From an uncultured Oscillospiraceae bacterium (GTDB taxonomy: Bacteria > Bacillota > Clostridia > Oscillospirales > Oscillospiraceae): a stretch of 29,515 nt of DNA. The notes under the pieces are model-generated. The model searched no databases. It saw nothing but the letters and a program-made list of their open reading frames with translations, and was not told the origin of the DNA. Positions 1 through 8,378 of the stretch are shown here, piece by piece. Each line of letters starts with the position of its first letter. The stretch's first letter is position 1. Made by a program: the position numbers and the translations under genes. The stretch spans positions 1 to 29,515 of the forward strand of contig CAKTHW010000013.1 in assembly GCA_934565425.1 (NCBI GenBank). The letters run 5' to 3'.

Positions 1-1179
1 CATATTGACCAGGCGGCCCACGATCATATAGGCTTCCCGGAAGGGCATCCCCTTCTTGACCAGGTAGTCGGCGCAGTCGGTGGCGTTGATAAAGCCGCCG
101 GCGGCAGCCTTGGCCATGTTCTTGGGACGGATGGTCAGGGTCTGGAGCATGGCGCCAAAGACGGGCAGGCACATTTCCACCGTGTCGATGGCGTCAAAGA
201 CCGGTTCCTTGTCCTCCTGCATATCCTTGTTGTAGGCCAGCGGCAGCGCCTTCATGACGGTCAGCAGGGTCATCAGATCGCCGTACACACGGCCGGTCTT
301 GCCGCGCACCAGCTCGGCCACGTCCGGATTCTTCTTCTGGGGCATGATGGAGGAGCCGGTGGAATAGGCGTCGTCCAGGTCGGCGTATTTGAACTCCCAG
401 CTGCACCACAGGATGATCTCCTCGGCAAACCGAGACAGGTGCATCATCAGGATGGAGCAGGCGGAGAGGAATTCGATGGCGTAGTCTCGGTCAGAGACGG
501 AGTCCATGGAGTTTTCCGTGGGCTTGGCAAAGCCCAGCAGCTTTGCGGTCATCTGACGGTCAACGGGATAGGTGGAGGTGGCCAGGGCGCCGGCGCCCAG
601 AGGGCACTCGTCCAGCCGTTCCAGGCAGTCCTCCAAACGGGTCACGTCTCGGCGGAACATATTGGCATAGGCCATCATGTAGTGGGCGAAGGTGGTGGGC
701 TGTGCCCGCTGGAGATGGGTGTAGCCGGGCATGACGGTGGACAGATTCTCCTCGGCCTTCTGGATGAGCACCTGTTCCAGATCCAGCACCTGGTTGATGA
801 TGGTGGGGATCTCCTCTTTCACATATAGACGGAAGTCCACGGCCACTTGGTCGTTCCGGCTCCGAGAGGTGTGCAGCCGCTTGCCGGTGTCGCCAATGCG
901 CTGGGTGAGGATGGCCTCGATATTCATATGAATATCTTCGTTGTCCATGGTGAATTCTACTTCACCAGCCTCAATGTCCGCCAGGATGGCCTTCAGGCCG
1001 CTGATGATCTTATCCGCTTCTGCCTGCTCGATGATGCCCTGCTTGCCCAGCATGGTGGCGTGGGCGATGGAGCCGGCGATGTCCTGCTTGTACAGGCGGG
1101 CGTCGAAGTTGATGGAAGAATTAAAATTATTGACCAGGGTATCGGTCTCTTTTTGGAACCGTCCAGCCCAAAGTTTCAT
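1..1179 (-). CDS. argH: argininosuccinate lyase (C-terminus cut by window edge)
   Basis: Cytosolic enzyme of the last arginine step, splitting argininosuccinate into arginine and fumarate. The frame is open from the start codon to base 1, giving 393 residues of a family that is usually about 460 long, so only the C-terminus is missing. Seen in the protein: the [10 protein letters not shown] block near residues 103-112, [10 protein letters not shown] near 152-161 with the catalytic-type histidine, and the fumarase/aspartase-superfamily signature [11 protein letters not shown] near 275-285, whose flexible loop carries the catalytic serine. The ATG at 1179 has an AAGGAG ribosome site nine bases upstream. 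argG lies 85 bases upstream on the same strand, so the two form an argGH operon, with a hairpin between them. No anomaly is seen; the identification is secure. Confidence 0.96.
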   Translation of the reverse strand, partial: MKLWAGRFQKETDTLVNNFNSSINFDARLYKQDIAGSIAHATMLGKQGIIEQAEADKIISGLKAILADIEAGEVEFTMDNEDIHMNIEAILTQRIGDTGKRLHTSRSRNDQVAVDFRLYVKEEIPTIINQVLDLEQVLIQKAEENLSTVMPGYTHLQRAQPTTFAHYMMAYANMFRRDVTRLEDCLERLDECPLGAGALATSTYPVDRQMTAKLLGFAKPTENSMDSVSDRDYAIEFLSACSILMMHLSRFAEEIILWCSWEFKYADLDDAYSTGSSIMPQKKNPDVAELVRGKTGRVYGDLMTLLTVMKALPLAYNKDMQEDKEPVFDAIDTVEMCLPVFGAMLQTLTIRPKNMAKAAAGGFINATDCADYLVKKGMPFREAYMIVGRLVNM

Positions 1180-1211
1180 AACGTATCGCTCCTTATTGGC
1201 TTAGATAAAGG

Positions 1212-1240
1212 GATTGCCGCACGGGTTGGGTGCGGCAATC
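1212..1240 (-). promoter_or_regulatory. perfect hairpin between argG and argH
   Basis: An 11-bp perfect inverted repeat (GATTGCCGCAC / GTGCGGCAATC, 7-base loop) sits in the 85-base argG-argH gap. Reading the operon strand it is followed by CCTTTATCTAA, a poor U-tract. It could be a partial terminator that lowers argH relative to argG, or an mRNA-stabilising or processing hairpin. The hairpin is seen directly; the role is inferred. Confidence 0.5.
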
Positions 1241-1264
1241 TGCTTACTGTATGCGAAAAATAAC

Positions 1265-2491
1265 TTACTTCAGCTTGCCCTGTTCCCGCAGTGCCTGCAC
1301 GGTGGTGGGCAGACCCCACAGGTTGATGAAGCCGTTGGCATCCTTCTGGTCGTAATCGGATTCATCGAAGGTGGCCAGCTCCTCGGAGTAGAGGGTGTAG
1401 GGGGAAGTCATGCCGGCGGGGATGATGTTGCCCTTATACAGCTTGAGCTTGACGGTGCCGGTGACATATTCCTGGGTCTTGTCCATGAAGGCGGACAGGG
1501 CTTCCCGCAGGGGGGAGTACCACTTGCCGTTGTAGATCAGGTCAGCAAAGACGATGCCCAGCTTTTCCTTCTCGTGCATGGTGTCCTTATCCAGGGTCAG
1601 GGTCTCCAGCAGCTCATGTGCCTTGTACAGGATGGTGCCGCCCGGGGTTTCATAGACGCCGCGGTCCTTCATGCCGACCAGTCTGTTCTCTACGATGTCG
1701 ATGATGCCGATGCCGTTCTCGCCGCCCAGCTTGTTCAGGGTGCGGATGACGTCGGAGGCCTTCATCTTCACGCCATCGACGGCCACGGGCACGCCCTGTT
1801 CAAAGTCGATGGTGACATAGGTGGGTTCATCGGGTGCCTGGAAGGGGGAGATGCCCATTTCCAGGAAGCCGGGCTTGTCGTAGTTGGGCTCGTTGGAGGG
1901 ATCCTCCAGATCCAGACCCTCGTGGGACAGGTGCCACAGGTTCTTGTCCTTGGAGTAGTTGGTCTCTCTGGTGATCTTCAGAGGCACGTTGTGGGCTTCT
2001 GCGTAGTCGATCTCTTCGTCACGGGAGACGATGTCCCACTCTCTCCAGGGGGCGATGATCTTCATGCCGGGAGCGAAACGCTTGATGGCCAGCTCGAACC
2101 GGACCTGGTCGTTGCCCTTGCCGGTGCAGCCGTGGCAGATGGCGTCAGCGCCTTCGGCCAGAGCGATCTCAGCCAGCTTCTTGCCGATGACGGGACGGGC
2201 GAAAGCGGTGCCCAGCAGGTAGGTCTCATACTTTGCGTTGGCCTTCAGGGAGGGGATGATGACGTCATCCACCATCTCGTCGGTCAGGTCAGCCACGATC
2301 AGCTTGGAAGCGCCGGTCTTGATGGCTCTCTCTTCCAGACCTTCCAGTTCGTCCGCCTGACCTACGTTGCCGGAGACTGCGATGATCTCAGGGTCATTGT
2401 AGTTTTCCTTCAGCCAGGGGATGATGATGGACGTATCCAGACCGCCGGAGTATGCCAATACAACTTTCTTGATCTCTTTCTTGTCAGCCAT
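1265..2491 (-). CDS. argG: argininosuccinate synthase
   Basis: ATP-dependent ligase that joins citrulline and aspartate to argininosuccinate; cytosolic, arginine biosynthesis. The 408-residue product starts MADKKEIKK and has the PP-loop nucleotide motif SGGLDTS at residues 15-21. Downstream blocks typical of the family are present: the [15 protein letters not shown] region, APWREWD, and the TPGGTIL segment near the C-terminal multimerisation region. The ATG at 2491 is chosen because GGGAGG lies seven bases upstream; an earlier in-frame codon at 2506 would sit inside that ribosome site. A good sigma-A-type promoter is present about 90 bases upstream. argH follows in the same direction. Length is normal for the family. 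Confidence 0.97.
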   Translation of the reverse strand: MADKKEIKKVVLAYSGGLDTSIIIPWLKENYNDPEIIAVSGNVGQADELEGLEERAIKTGASKLIVADLTDEMVDDVIIPSLKANAKYETYLLGTAFARPVIGKKLAEIALAEGADAICHGCTGKGNDQVRFELAIKRFAPGMKIIAPWREWDIVSRDEEIDYAEAHNVPLKITRETNYSKDKNLWHLSHEGLDLEDPSNEPNYDKPGFLEMGISPFQAPDEPTYVTIDFEQGVPVAVDGVKMKASDVIRTLNKLGGENGIGIIDIVENRLVGMKDRGVYETPGGTILYKAHELLETLTLDKDTMHEKEKLGIVFADLIYNGKWYSPLREALSAFMDKTQEYVTGTVKLKLYKGNIIPAGMTSPYTLYSEELATFDESDYDQKDANGFINLWGLPTTVQALREQGKLK

Positions 2492-2579
2492 GATAATGCC
2501 TCCCAAAATCTAAAACGAAATAAGATATACTAAAGTAAAATGTCCGCCTGAAAAAGGCTTCTGTTGAATTCGTGAGTCT

Positions 2580-2608
2580 AGGATACCACTCCCGTTCTAG
2601 GATTGCAA
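2580..2608 (-). promoter_or_regulatory. argG promoter
   Basis: On the minus strand, TTGCAA (2603-2608) and TATCCT (2580-2585) are separated by exactly 17 bases, a usable sigma-A promoter reading toward argG. The -10 hexamer is weak, which would fit a regulated promoter. Confidence 0.55.
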
Positions 2609-2670
2609 GTATAAATTTGCATAAAAAACCGAATCCGACCCTAGAAAAACCGGTTAAAATGAAAAAACGA

Positions 2671-2684
2671 TGTATAAATATACG
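2671..2684. promoter_or_regulatory. possible ARG box (ArgR operator)
   Basis: TGTATAAATATACG is a near-perfect dyad with an AT centre, the same shape and length as Firmicute ARG boxes (TGAATWWWWATTCA-type). It lies about 60 bases upstream of the argG -35. The sequence is seen; binding by ArgR is inference, and no argR gene lies in the window. Confidence 0.3.
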
Positions 2685-2773
2685 AATATACCCGAATAAA
2701 AGAGAGAATATGCAGAGTGAGAGCGGTGTTCCCGGGAGAAAATACGGGAGTGGGGTGGAGAGGGTATGAAAAA

Positions 2774-2798
2774 ACGGACGTTGTAGAACAACGTCCGT
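2774..2798 (-). terminator. ferredoxin terminator
   Basis: Perfect 10-bp stem ACGGACGTTG / CAACGTCCGT with a 5-base loop, followed on the minus strand by six T residues. It is a textbook Rho-independent terminator 20 bases after the ferredoxin stop, and it insulates argG. Confidence 0.9.
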
Positions 2799-2818
2799 AT
2801 TTTCAAGTAAGACTGAAA

Positions 2819-2989
2819 TTAGCCTTCCACGATAGCGCCCATGGGGCAAGCACCAGCACAAGTGCCGCAAGCAACACAAGCGTTTTCGTCGAGGACGTAA
2901 GCGCCGTCGCCTTCGGAGATAGCGCCAACGGGGCAAGCGCCTGCGCAGGAACCACAAGCAACACAGCCGTCAGAAATAACAAATGCCAT
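2819..2989 (-). CDS. 2[4Fe-4S] ferredoxin
   Basis: A 56-residue clostridial-type ferredoxin, a small soluble low-potential electron carrier. Two cluster-binding halves are visible: CVACGSCAGACP near residues 9-20 and CVACGTCAGACP near 38-49, each with the CxxCxxCxxxCP spacing, and little sequence outside them. The ATG at 2989 has a perfect AGGAGG eight bases upstream. A promoter (3020-3047) and a strong terminator (2774-2798) make it a single-gene unit. Codons are strongly biased to GCT, GTT and GAA, unlike most neighbours, which suggests high expression. It is too short for a 60-residue ORF cutoff but is unmistakable. The partner oxidoreductase cannot be deduced from the neighbours. Confidence 0.96.
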   Translation of the reverse strand: MAFVISDGCVACGSCAGACPVGAISEGDGAYVLDENACVACGTCAGACPMGAIVEG

Positions 2990-3019
2990 TTAAGTATCCT
3001 CCTCATTTAGTATATCGTT

Positions 3020-3047
3020 ATTGTATCATGTCGTGCGAAAAAATCAA
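3020..3047 (-). promoter_or_regulatory. ferredoxin promoter
   Basis: Minus strand TTGATT (3042-3047), 16-base spacer, TACAAT (3020-3025). It reads straight into the ferredoxin leader, about 30 bases before the start codon. Confidence 0.75.
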
Positions 3048-3164
3048 GAGGGAAAATCAACATTTTATCGGTTTTTGAGAAAAATTTCACAATCCAGGAT
3101 GTGGGAGGAATGGAACGGGAGTGGTATGGGGAAGCTAACTGAACGGAGGAAAGGAGGAGAGCCG

Positions 3165-3368
3165 ATGAAAAAGCGGAGACCGCTGCCTGACTTGGGCAGA
3201 AAGCAGATGGAGATGGCCGGGAGCCTGACGCCGGACCTGGAGGGACAGTCCCACAGCCGCCAGCACAACGCCCGCGGCATCAGCGAGGGCATCGACTGGG
3301 GTCGGATGCACGACGACGACCGGAGCACCATCACGCCTCATCTGGGACGCAAGGGCGGCGAACACTGA
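3165..3368 (+). CDS. small uncharacterised protein, 67 residues
   Basis: I do not recognise this protein. It starts MKKRRPLPDLGRKQMEMAG, has a basic N-terminus, an acidic DDD run near residues 50-52, no cysteine and no membrane segment, and ends in GRKGGEH. It is probably soluble and partly disordered. Support for its being real: an AAAGGAGG-type ribosome site just ahead of the ATG, codon use like the neighbours, and a strong hairpin four bases after the stop. The frame stays open upstream to 3021, but the codons there have no ribosome site. It runs convergent to putP and away from the ferredoxin gene. I see no clear promoter upstream. Function unknown. Confidence 0.6.
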   Translation: MKKRRPLPDLGRKQMEMAGSLTPDLEGQSHSRQHNARGISEGIDWGRMHDDDRSTITPHLGRKGGEH

Positions 3369-3371
3369 AAA

Positions 3372-3404
3372 AACAGCTCCGATGGATCGTGCATCGGAGC
3401 TGTT
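3372..3404. terminator. shared terminator of putP and the small gene
   Basis: A 13-bp perfect stem (AACAGCTCCGATG / CATCGGAGCTGTT) with a 7-base loop lies between two convergent genes. On the minus strand it is followed by TTTTTTC, ideal for putP; on the plus strand the tail is weaker (GTTACATATT). Confidence 0.88.
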
Positions 3405-3429
3405 GTTACATATTATAAGGTAGGGTTGC

Positions 3430-4977
3430 TTACTTGATGGCTGCGGTGTCTGCACGCACCTTGTCGAATTCGTCCATCATGTCCTGATCGGGAGCCGGAG
3501 TGAGCAGGCTGACGACCACCATGAGGATGAGAGCGAAGACGAAAGCGGGGAGCAGTTCATAGATGTTGAACACGCCGCCCAGGGGTTTGATGGCGAACTT
3601 CCACACGAAGACCATCACGCCGCCGCCCAGCATACCAGCCAGAGCGCCCCAACGGTTGCAGCGCTTCCAGAACAGAGCGGCTAGGACGACGGGGCCGAAG
3701 GAGGCGCCGAAGCCAGCCCATGCAAAGGAGACGATCTGGAAGACGGAGGATTCGGGGTTCAGGGCGAAGAGAGCGCCGATGATGGAGATGACCACCAGGG
3801 TCACACGGGCCACGATCATGGTGGCCTTGTGGCTCAGGTTGATGTTGAACACACCGCGGAGGATGTTCTCAGAGATGGAAGAGGAGGCGGCCAGCAGCTG
3901 GCTGTCGCAGGTGGACATGGTGCAGGCCAGGATACCAGCCATGACCAGACCGGCCAGCAGAGCGGGCACGATGCCGAATTCTGCCATGAACTGAGCGATG
4001 ATGATGATGATCCGTTCCGGGTCGGTGACGGCGGCGATAGCGCCCTCGTGGACCATGGTCAAGCCGATGATGCCGATGAAGATGGCGATAGCCATAGAGA
4101 CGAAGACCCAGATGGTGGCGATACGACGGCTGAGCTTGATCTTTTCCGGCTTTTCGATGGCCATGAACCGGAGCAGGATGTGGGGCATGCCGAAGTAGCC
4201 CAGCCCCCAAGCGGCGGTGCAGAAGGTGGGCAGGAAGCCGCCGTAGGAGACAGCAGAGTTGGTGGCTGCATCATACATATGAGTCATGGACAGATAGCCA
4301 TCCATGGAAGCGGCGTAATCACCCACGTTGCCCACGCCGCCGGCCTCGCCCAGGCCGAAGCAGACGATGCAGATCAGAGCGACGGTCATGACGATGGACT
4401 GCACCAGGTCGGTGGTGGAGGCGGCCATGAAGCCGCCGGTGGCGGTGTAAGCCACGATGACCACAGCGGAGACGATCATAGCAGCACGATAGTCAAAGCC
4501 GAAGAGGGAGGAGAACAGCTTGCCGCAGGCGGAGAAGCCGGAGGCAGTGTAGGGGATGAAGAAGACCACGATGACCACGGCGGAGATGCCCAGGAGCAGG
4601 TGGCTCTTGTCCTTGAAGCGGCGCTCGAAGAAATCAGGCACAGTCTCTGCGCCGATATGTTCGGTGTAAGTACGCAGGCGCTTGGCCACGATGAGCCAGT
4701 TCAGGTAGGTGCCGATGCCGATGCCGATGGCGGTCCAGGTGACGTCACAGATACCGGTGGAATAGGCCAGGCCAGGCAGGCCCATCAGCAGCCAGGAGGA
4801 CATATCGGACGCCTCGGCGCTCATAGCGGTGACCAGAGGGCCCAGCTTACGGCCGCCCAGGTAGAAGTCGCCGACGGACTGGCTGGAGGAGTCGGCATAC
4901 CGGAAGCCCAGGTAGAGCATGAATGCCAAATAGAGCACGATCGTGATGATAATGCAAATATTAGATTGGGTTAACAT
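3430..4977 (-). CDS. putP: sodium/solute symporter, proline (PutP) type
   Basis: A 515-residue integral membrane protein of the SSS family, with about 13 hydrophobic segments. The hallmark PutP stretch is visible: GGRKLGPLVTAMSA near residues 41-54, then EASDMSSWLLMGLPG, where D58 corresponds to the Na+-coordinating aspartate of E. coli PutP. The first membrane segment (ICIIITIVLYLAFMLYLGF) follows immediately after the start, and the short C-terminal tail is acidic. The ATG at 4977 is preferred because AGAGG lies nine bases upstream; a TTG two codons earlier is less well placed. It has its own consensus promoter and terminator, so it is monocistronic. Proline as the substrate is inferred from the family; related members carry other solutes such as pantothenate or sugars. 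The TetR gene beyond it reads the same way but is separately terminated. Confidence 0.9.
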   Translation of the reverse strand: MLTQSNICIIITIVLYLAFMLYLGFRYADSSSQSVGDFYLGGRKLGPLVTAMSAEASDMSSWLLMGLPGLAYSTGICDVTWTAIGIGIGTYLNWLIVAKRLRTYTEHIGAETVPDFFERRFKDKSHLLLGISAVVIVVFFIPYTASGFSACGKLFSSLFGFDYRAAMIVSAVVIVAYTATGGFMAASTTDLVQSIVMTVALICIVCFGLGEAGGVGNVGDYAASMDGYLSMTHMYDAATNSAVSYGGFLPTFCTAAWGLGYFGMPHILLRFMAIEKPEKIKLSRRIATIWVFVSMAIAIFIGIIGLTMVHEGAIAAVTDPERIIIIIAQFMAEFGIVPALLAGLVMAGILACTMSTCDSQLLAASSSISENILRGVFNINLSHKATMIVARVTLVVISIIGALFALNPESSVFQIVSFAWAGFGASFGPVVLAALFWKRCNRWGALAGMLGGGVMVFVWKFAIKPLGGVFNIYELLPAFVFALILMVVVSLLTPAPDQDMMDEFDKVRADTAAIK

Positions 4978-5013
4978 GAACAAATTCCTCTCTTTTCTAA
5001 AAAGATACTACTT

Positions 5014-5042
5014 ATTCTAGCACGGAGAAATAGCAGAGTCAA
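5014..5042 (-). promoter_or_regulatory. putP promoter
   Basis: Minus strand TTGACT (5037-5042), 17-base spacer, TAGAAT (5014-5019); near consensus. A palindrome CATTG-gaatat-CAATG at 5099-5114, upstream of it, could be an operator (inference). Confidence 0.85.
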
Positions 5043-5199
5043 TAGGATACGGATAGAAAACTTTATTCTATACTTTTGTTACTTTCGTGTATCAAAAACA
5101 TTGGAATATCAATGAAAACATTTCGTACGAAGAGAAGAAAAGGTAGAACGCATTTAGAAAACAAAATGATAGAAAAAGAGTGGAACAAATTAAAAACAT

Positions 5200-5221
5200 A
5201 GCAGACCGAAGGCGGTCTGCT
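5200..5221 (-). terminator. terminator of the TetR gene
   Basis: 9-bp stem AGCAGACCG / CGGTCTGCT with AAGG loop, followed on the minus strand by ATGTTTTTAATTTG. It lies 25 bases after the regulator's stop codon. Confidence 0.8.
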
Positions 5222-5246
5222 GTGGGATACCTATTAAAATAAGAGA

Positions 5247-5837
5247 TCACTGTGGGATGCGCAGGTAATTCAAGAGCTTGGGGAGCATGTCGGCGGAGTA
5301 GGCGGCCAGAGAGTATTCCCCGCCCCGAATGCACCAGTCGTAGATGAGGGCGCGCTCGCACATGGCGTAGATGCGGGAGAACTCGGCGGGAGAGACGGTA
5401 TTGGCGATCTCACCGCGCTGCTGCCCCTCCTGAGAGATCTTGCGCAGCAGTTTATAATAGGTGCGTCCTTGGTCTAACAGATGCTTTTCTCCCATTGTGG
5501 TCAGCTGGGTGGCGTACATCCGGCTCATCAAGTCCACGGAAACCGTGTCCTCGATGACCTGGAACAGCTCTCGGTTGAGCAGCATCAGCTTGTCAAAGCT
5601 GTTCATCTCCGGATCGATCTCCTGCATCAATTCCTCGTATTTGTCGTCAAAAAGAGAGGAAAGAGAGGATAAGAGCGCATCTTTCCCGCTGAAATAGTGA
5701 TAAAACGAACCTTTGGAGGTGCCGGATTCCAGGATGATCTGATCCACGGTCGTCCGGTCGTATCCCTGCTCGTAGAACAGCTTCCAGGCGGCGGTGACGA
5801 TTTTGCGGCGGGTGTTGCGCGGGTCTTTTCTAGCCAT
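5247..5837 (-). CDS. TetR/AcrR-family transcriptional regulator
   Basis: A 196-residue one-component repressor. The N-terminal helix-turn-helix is clear: RRKIVTAAWKLFYEQGYDRT followed by TVDQIILESGTSKGSFYHYF (residues about 10-50). The remaining ~145 residues form the helical ligand-binding and dimerisation domain and do not identify the ligand. The ATG at 5837 is chosen because GGGAG lies about ten bases upstream and the promoter (5899-5927) lies inside the longer upstream frame, which rules out the start at 5966. An inverted repeat CGGACAC-N11-GTGTCCG falls between promoter and start and may be its own operator. The target could be itself, or putP downstream on the same strand, but the putP promoter lacks that repeat. 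Confidence 0.9.
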   Translation of the reverse strand: MARKDPRNTRRKIVTAAWKLFYEQGYDRTTVDQIILESGTSKGSFYHYFSGKDALLSSLSSLFDDKYEELMQEIDPEMNSFDKLMLLNRELFQVIEDTVSVDLMSRMYATQLTTMGEKHLLDQGRTYYKLLRKISQEGQQRGEIANTVSPAEFSRIYAMCERALIYDWCIRGGEYSLAAYSADMLPKLLNYLRIPQ

Positions 5838-5855
5838 GATTCTGAATCTCCCAAC

Positions 5856-5880
5856 CGGACACGGTATGGGGTAGTGTCCG
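5856..5880. promoter_or_regulatory. inverted repeat, possible TetR autoregulation operator
   Basis: CGGACAC (5856-5862) and GTGTCCG (5874-5880) are exact inverted arms around 11 bases, placed in the leader of the TetR gene downstream of its -10. Position and symmetry fit a self-repression operator; binding is inferred. No second copy was seen elsewhere in the window. Confidence 0.45.
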
Positions 5881-5898
5881 TTATTTCGTCTATTTTTC

Positions 5899-5927
5899 AT
5901 TATAAAAGATTCTGTGAAAAACTGCAA
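5899..5927 (-). promoter_or_regulatory. TetR gene promoter
   Basis: Minus strand TTGCAG (5922-5927), 17-base spacer, TATAAT (5899-5904). The consensus -10 and the correct spacing make this a strong call. Confidence 0.82.
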
Positions 5928-5968
5928 GAGAAAAAGTGCTGTATCGCAAAAATCGTGACAATCCACGC

Positions 5969-5996
5969 TTTACAACGGGGGGAATTATATTATAAT
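5969..5996 (+). promoter_or_regulatory. dapF-murE promoter
   Basis: TTTACA (5969-5974), 16-base spacer, consensus TATAAT (5991-5996). It lies 48 bases before the dapF start and is divergent from the TetR gene promoter. Confidence 0.82.
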
Positions 5997-6043
5997 ATGT
6001 GGTATACTTCTGCATTCGCATTGACTCGAAAGGAGCAGTGTCC

Positions 6044-6871
6044 ATGAAATTTACAAAAATGCACGGCTGCGGCAATGACTATATCTATGTGGACTGTACC
6101 CAACAGCCCCTGCCAGACCCAAACGGCGTGGCGCGGAAGCTCAGCGACCGGCACTTCGGCATTGGCTCCGATGGGCTCATCCTCATCTGCCCCTCCGACC
6201 AGGCGGACTTCCGTATGGCTATGTACAACTCCGACGGCAGCGAGGGCGCCATGTGCGGCAACGGCATCCGCTGTGTGGCCAAGTTCTGCTATGACAAGGG
6301 TCTGACCGATAAGACCAACATCTCCGTGGAGACCAAGGGCGGGTTGAAATACCTGGATTTGACGGTAGAGGACGGCGTGGTCACCTGGGTCAAGGTGGAC
6401 ATGGGCGAACCCTCCGTCCAGGCGGACGCCATCCCCGTGGTGGGCATGGGCGATCCGGTCATCGGTCAGCCGGTGACGGTAGGCGGCAAGGAGTGGGTGA
6501 TGACCTGTGTTTCCATGGGCAACCCCCACGCAGTGGTCTGGTGCGATGACGTGGATGGACTGGAGATCGAGAAGATCGGCCCCCTGTTTGAACACCATGA
6601 GATGTTCCCCGACCGAACCAACACGGAGTTTGTGAAGGTGCTGGATCGGCACAACGTCCAGATGCGGGTCTGGGAGCGTGGGGCCGGAGAGACGCTGGCC
6701 TGCGGGACCGGCGCCTGCGCCACGGCTTATGCCGCTTGGCGGAACGGGCTGTGCGACCGGAACGTGACGGTGCATCTCCTGGGCGGCGATTTGAACATTG
6801 AGATCACTGACGGCAGCATCTTTATGACCGGCCCGGCCACCACGGTGTTTGAAGGAGAAATCGACCTGTAA
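6044..6871 (+). CDS. dapF: diaminopimelate epimerase
   Basis: Converts LL-diaminopimelate to meso-diaminopimelate, the precursor of lysine and of the peptidoglycan cross-link; cytosolic, cofactor-independent. The 275-residue length matches the family. Both catalytic cysteines are visible in their signature blocks: C71 in MCGNGIRC and C220 in [12 protein letters not shown]. The [12 protein letters not shown] start block is also typical. The ATG at 6044 has AAGGAG upstream; the longer in-frame start at 5999 lies next to the -10 and is rejected. murE follows 32 bases later in the same direction, and a single promoter serves both. murE carries the meso-DAP specificity motif, so product and user are encoded together. 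Confidence 0.97.
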   Translation: MKFTKMHGCGNDYIYVDCTQQPLPDPNGVARKLSDRHFGIGSDGLILICPSDQADFRMAMYNSDGSEGAMCGNGIRCVAKFCYDKGLTDKTNISVETKGGLKYLDLTVEDGVVTWVKVDMGEPSVQADAIPVVGMGDPVIGQPVTVGGKEWVMTCVSMGNPHAVVWCDDVDGLEIEKIGPLFEHHEMFPDRTNTEFVKVLDRHNVQMRVWERGAGETLACGTGACATAYAAWRNGLCDRNVTVHLLGGDLNIEITDGSIFMTGPATTVFEGEIDL

Positions 6872-6903
6872 GGAGCGTTATGGCTCAGAAAGGATTTTGA
6901 TAT

Positions 6904-8361
6904 ATGAAACTGATCGACCTGATTTTCCGTATGAATTATACTCTGCTCCAGGGCAGCCTGGAACAGGACATCACTGAAGTCATCTACGACTCTCGAAAGG
7001 CCGTTCCCGGCTGTATCTTCCTCTGCCTGCCCGGTGCGGTCACTGACGGCCACAAATACATTCCTGACGTGCTGGAAAAGGGCGCTGTGGCGCTGGTGGT
7101 GGAGCAGGACGTGAAGGTGCCGGAGCACATCACTGTGCTCAAGGTGGACAACAGCCGTGTGGCTCTGGCTGAGCTGGCCGCCGCCTGGTACGGCCATCCG
7201 GCGGAAAAGCTGACCACCATCGGCGTCACCGGCACCAAGGGCAAGACCACCACCACCTACATGATTCGGGGCATCCTGGAAAAGGCCGGTCTGCCCACCG
7301 GCCTGATCGGCACCATCGAAGCCATCATCGGTGACAAGCATATCCCCTCCCTGAACACCACGCCGGAGTCCTTCCTGGTGCAGAAATATTTTGCGGAGAT
7401 GGTGCAGGCGGGCATCCGCTATGTGGTCATGGAGGTGTCCAGCCAGGCTATGAAGCTCAGCCGTGTGGCAGGCTTCCAGTACGACTATGCCATCTTCACC
7501 AACCTGGAACCGGATCACATCGGCCCCGGCGAGCATGAGAGCATGGAGGAATACATCCAGTGCAAGGGGATGCTTTTCCGTAACTGTAAGATCGGCATCG
7601 CCAACGCTGACGCCGACTACCTGGAACAGGTCATGGCCGGTCACACCTGCCAGCTGGAGACCTTCGGCATGGGCGAGAACGCCGACCTGCGTGCGAGGAA
7701 CGTCCAGCGCATCCATCAGCCCGGTTACCTGGGCGTCCAGTACGACCTGGACGGCCTGGAACACTATACCGTCCATGTGGACATTCCCGGTGACTTCACC
7801 GTTTACAACTCCTTGGCCGCCATCGCCCTCTGCCGTCATCTGGGCATCGCCCAGCAGGCGATTTTGGACGCCCTGAACACCATCCAGGTCAAGGGTCGTC
7901 TGGAAATCTATCCGACCCCCGGCGACTATACCCTGATGATCGACTACGCCCACAACGCCATGGCGCTGGAAGCCCTGCTGACCAACATCCGTGCCTATGG
8001 CCCCAAGCGCATCATCTGTATGTTCGGCTGCGGCGGCAACCGGGCAAAATCCCGCCGGTACGAGATGGGCGAGGTGTCCAGCCGCCTGGCTGACCTGACC
8101 GTGGTCACCAGCGACAACCCCAGAAACGAGGAGCCTATGGACATCATCAACGACATCCTGGTGGGCGTCCACAAGGCGGACGGGGAATATGTGACCATCC
8201 CCGACCGGAAGGAAGCCATCGCCTATTGTATGTCCATCGGCCAGAAAGGGGACATCATCCTGCTGGCCGGGAAGGGGCATGAGGACTATCAGGAGATCAA
8301 GGGCGTGAAGTACCATATGGATGAACGGGACTTGATCGAGGAGATCATCGCTGGAAAGTAA
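6904..8361 (+). CDS. murE: UDP-MurNAc-L-Ala-D-Glu:meso-DAP ligase
   Basis: Cytosolic Mur ligase that adds the third residue of the peptidoglycan stem peptide using ATP. The 485-residue protein shows the N-terminal UDP-binding domain, the P-loop GVTGTKGKTTTT (107-118), the NTTPES substrate loop near 151, the conserved lysine in YIQCKGML (K221, the carbamylated position of the family), and the C-terminal domain with DNPR at 404-407. DNPR is the known meso-diaminopimelate selectivity motif, so this is the DAP-adding and not the lysine-adding type. AAAGGA nine bases before the ATG supports the start. It is co-transcribed with dapF and ends at a strong terminator after a hairpin-rich stretch. Length and motifs are normal. 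Confidence 0.97.
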   Translation: MKLIDLIFRMNYTLLQGSLEQDITEVIYDSRKAVPGCIFLCLPGAVTDGHKYIPDVLEKGAVALVVEQDVKVPEHITVLKVDNSRVALAELAAAWYGHPAEKLTTIGVTGTKGKTTTTYMIRGILEKAGLPTGLIGTIEAIIGDKHIPSLNTTPESFLVQKYFAEMVQAGIRYVVMEVSSQAMKLSRVAGFQYDYAIFTNLEPDHIGPGEHESMEEYIQCKGMLFRNCKIGIANADADYLEQVMAGHTCQLETFGMGENADLRARNVQRIHQPGYLGVQYDLDGLEHYTVHVDIPGDFTVYNSLAAIALCRHLGIAQQAILDALNTIQVKGRLEIYPTPGDYTLMIDYAHNAMALEALLTNIRAYGPKRIICMFGCGGNRAKSRRYEMGEVSSRLADLTVVTSDNPRNEEPMDIINDILVGVHKADGEYVTIPDRKEAIAYCMSIGQKGDIILLAGKGHEDYQEIKGVKYHMDERDLIEEIIAGK

Positions 8362-8378
8362 AACCTAACGGAGACCGA

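Larger units (their letters stand above)
2492..2818. other. argG leader and upstream control region
   Basis: This 327-base AT-rich stretch holds no convincing gene. It contains the argG promoter (2580-2608), an ARG-box-like dyad (2671-2684), two direct copies of TCTAGGA at about 2577 and 2597, and the ferredoxin terminator (2774-2798). The argG transcript would have a leader of about 80 bases. Short frames on both strands lack ribosome sites and recognisable motifs. Confidence 0.6.

Noticed and set aside
1214..2533. 439-codon plus-strand frame over argG, and similar long frames over putP, murE, ftsH, the ATPase-like gene and the EF-G-like gene
   Set aside because: Each is exactly antisense to a well-identified gene and lacks recognisable domains.
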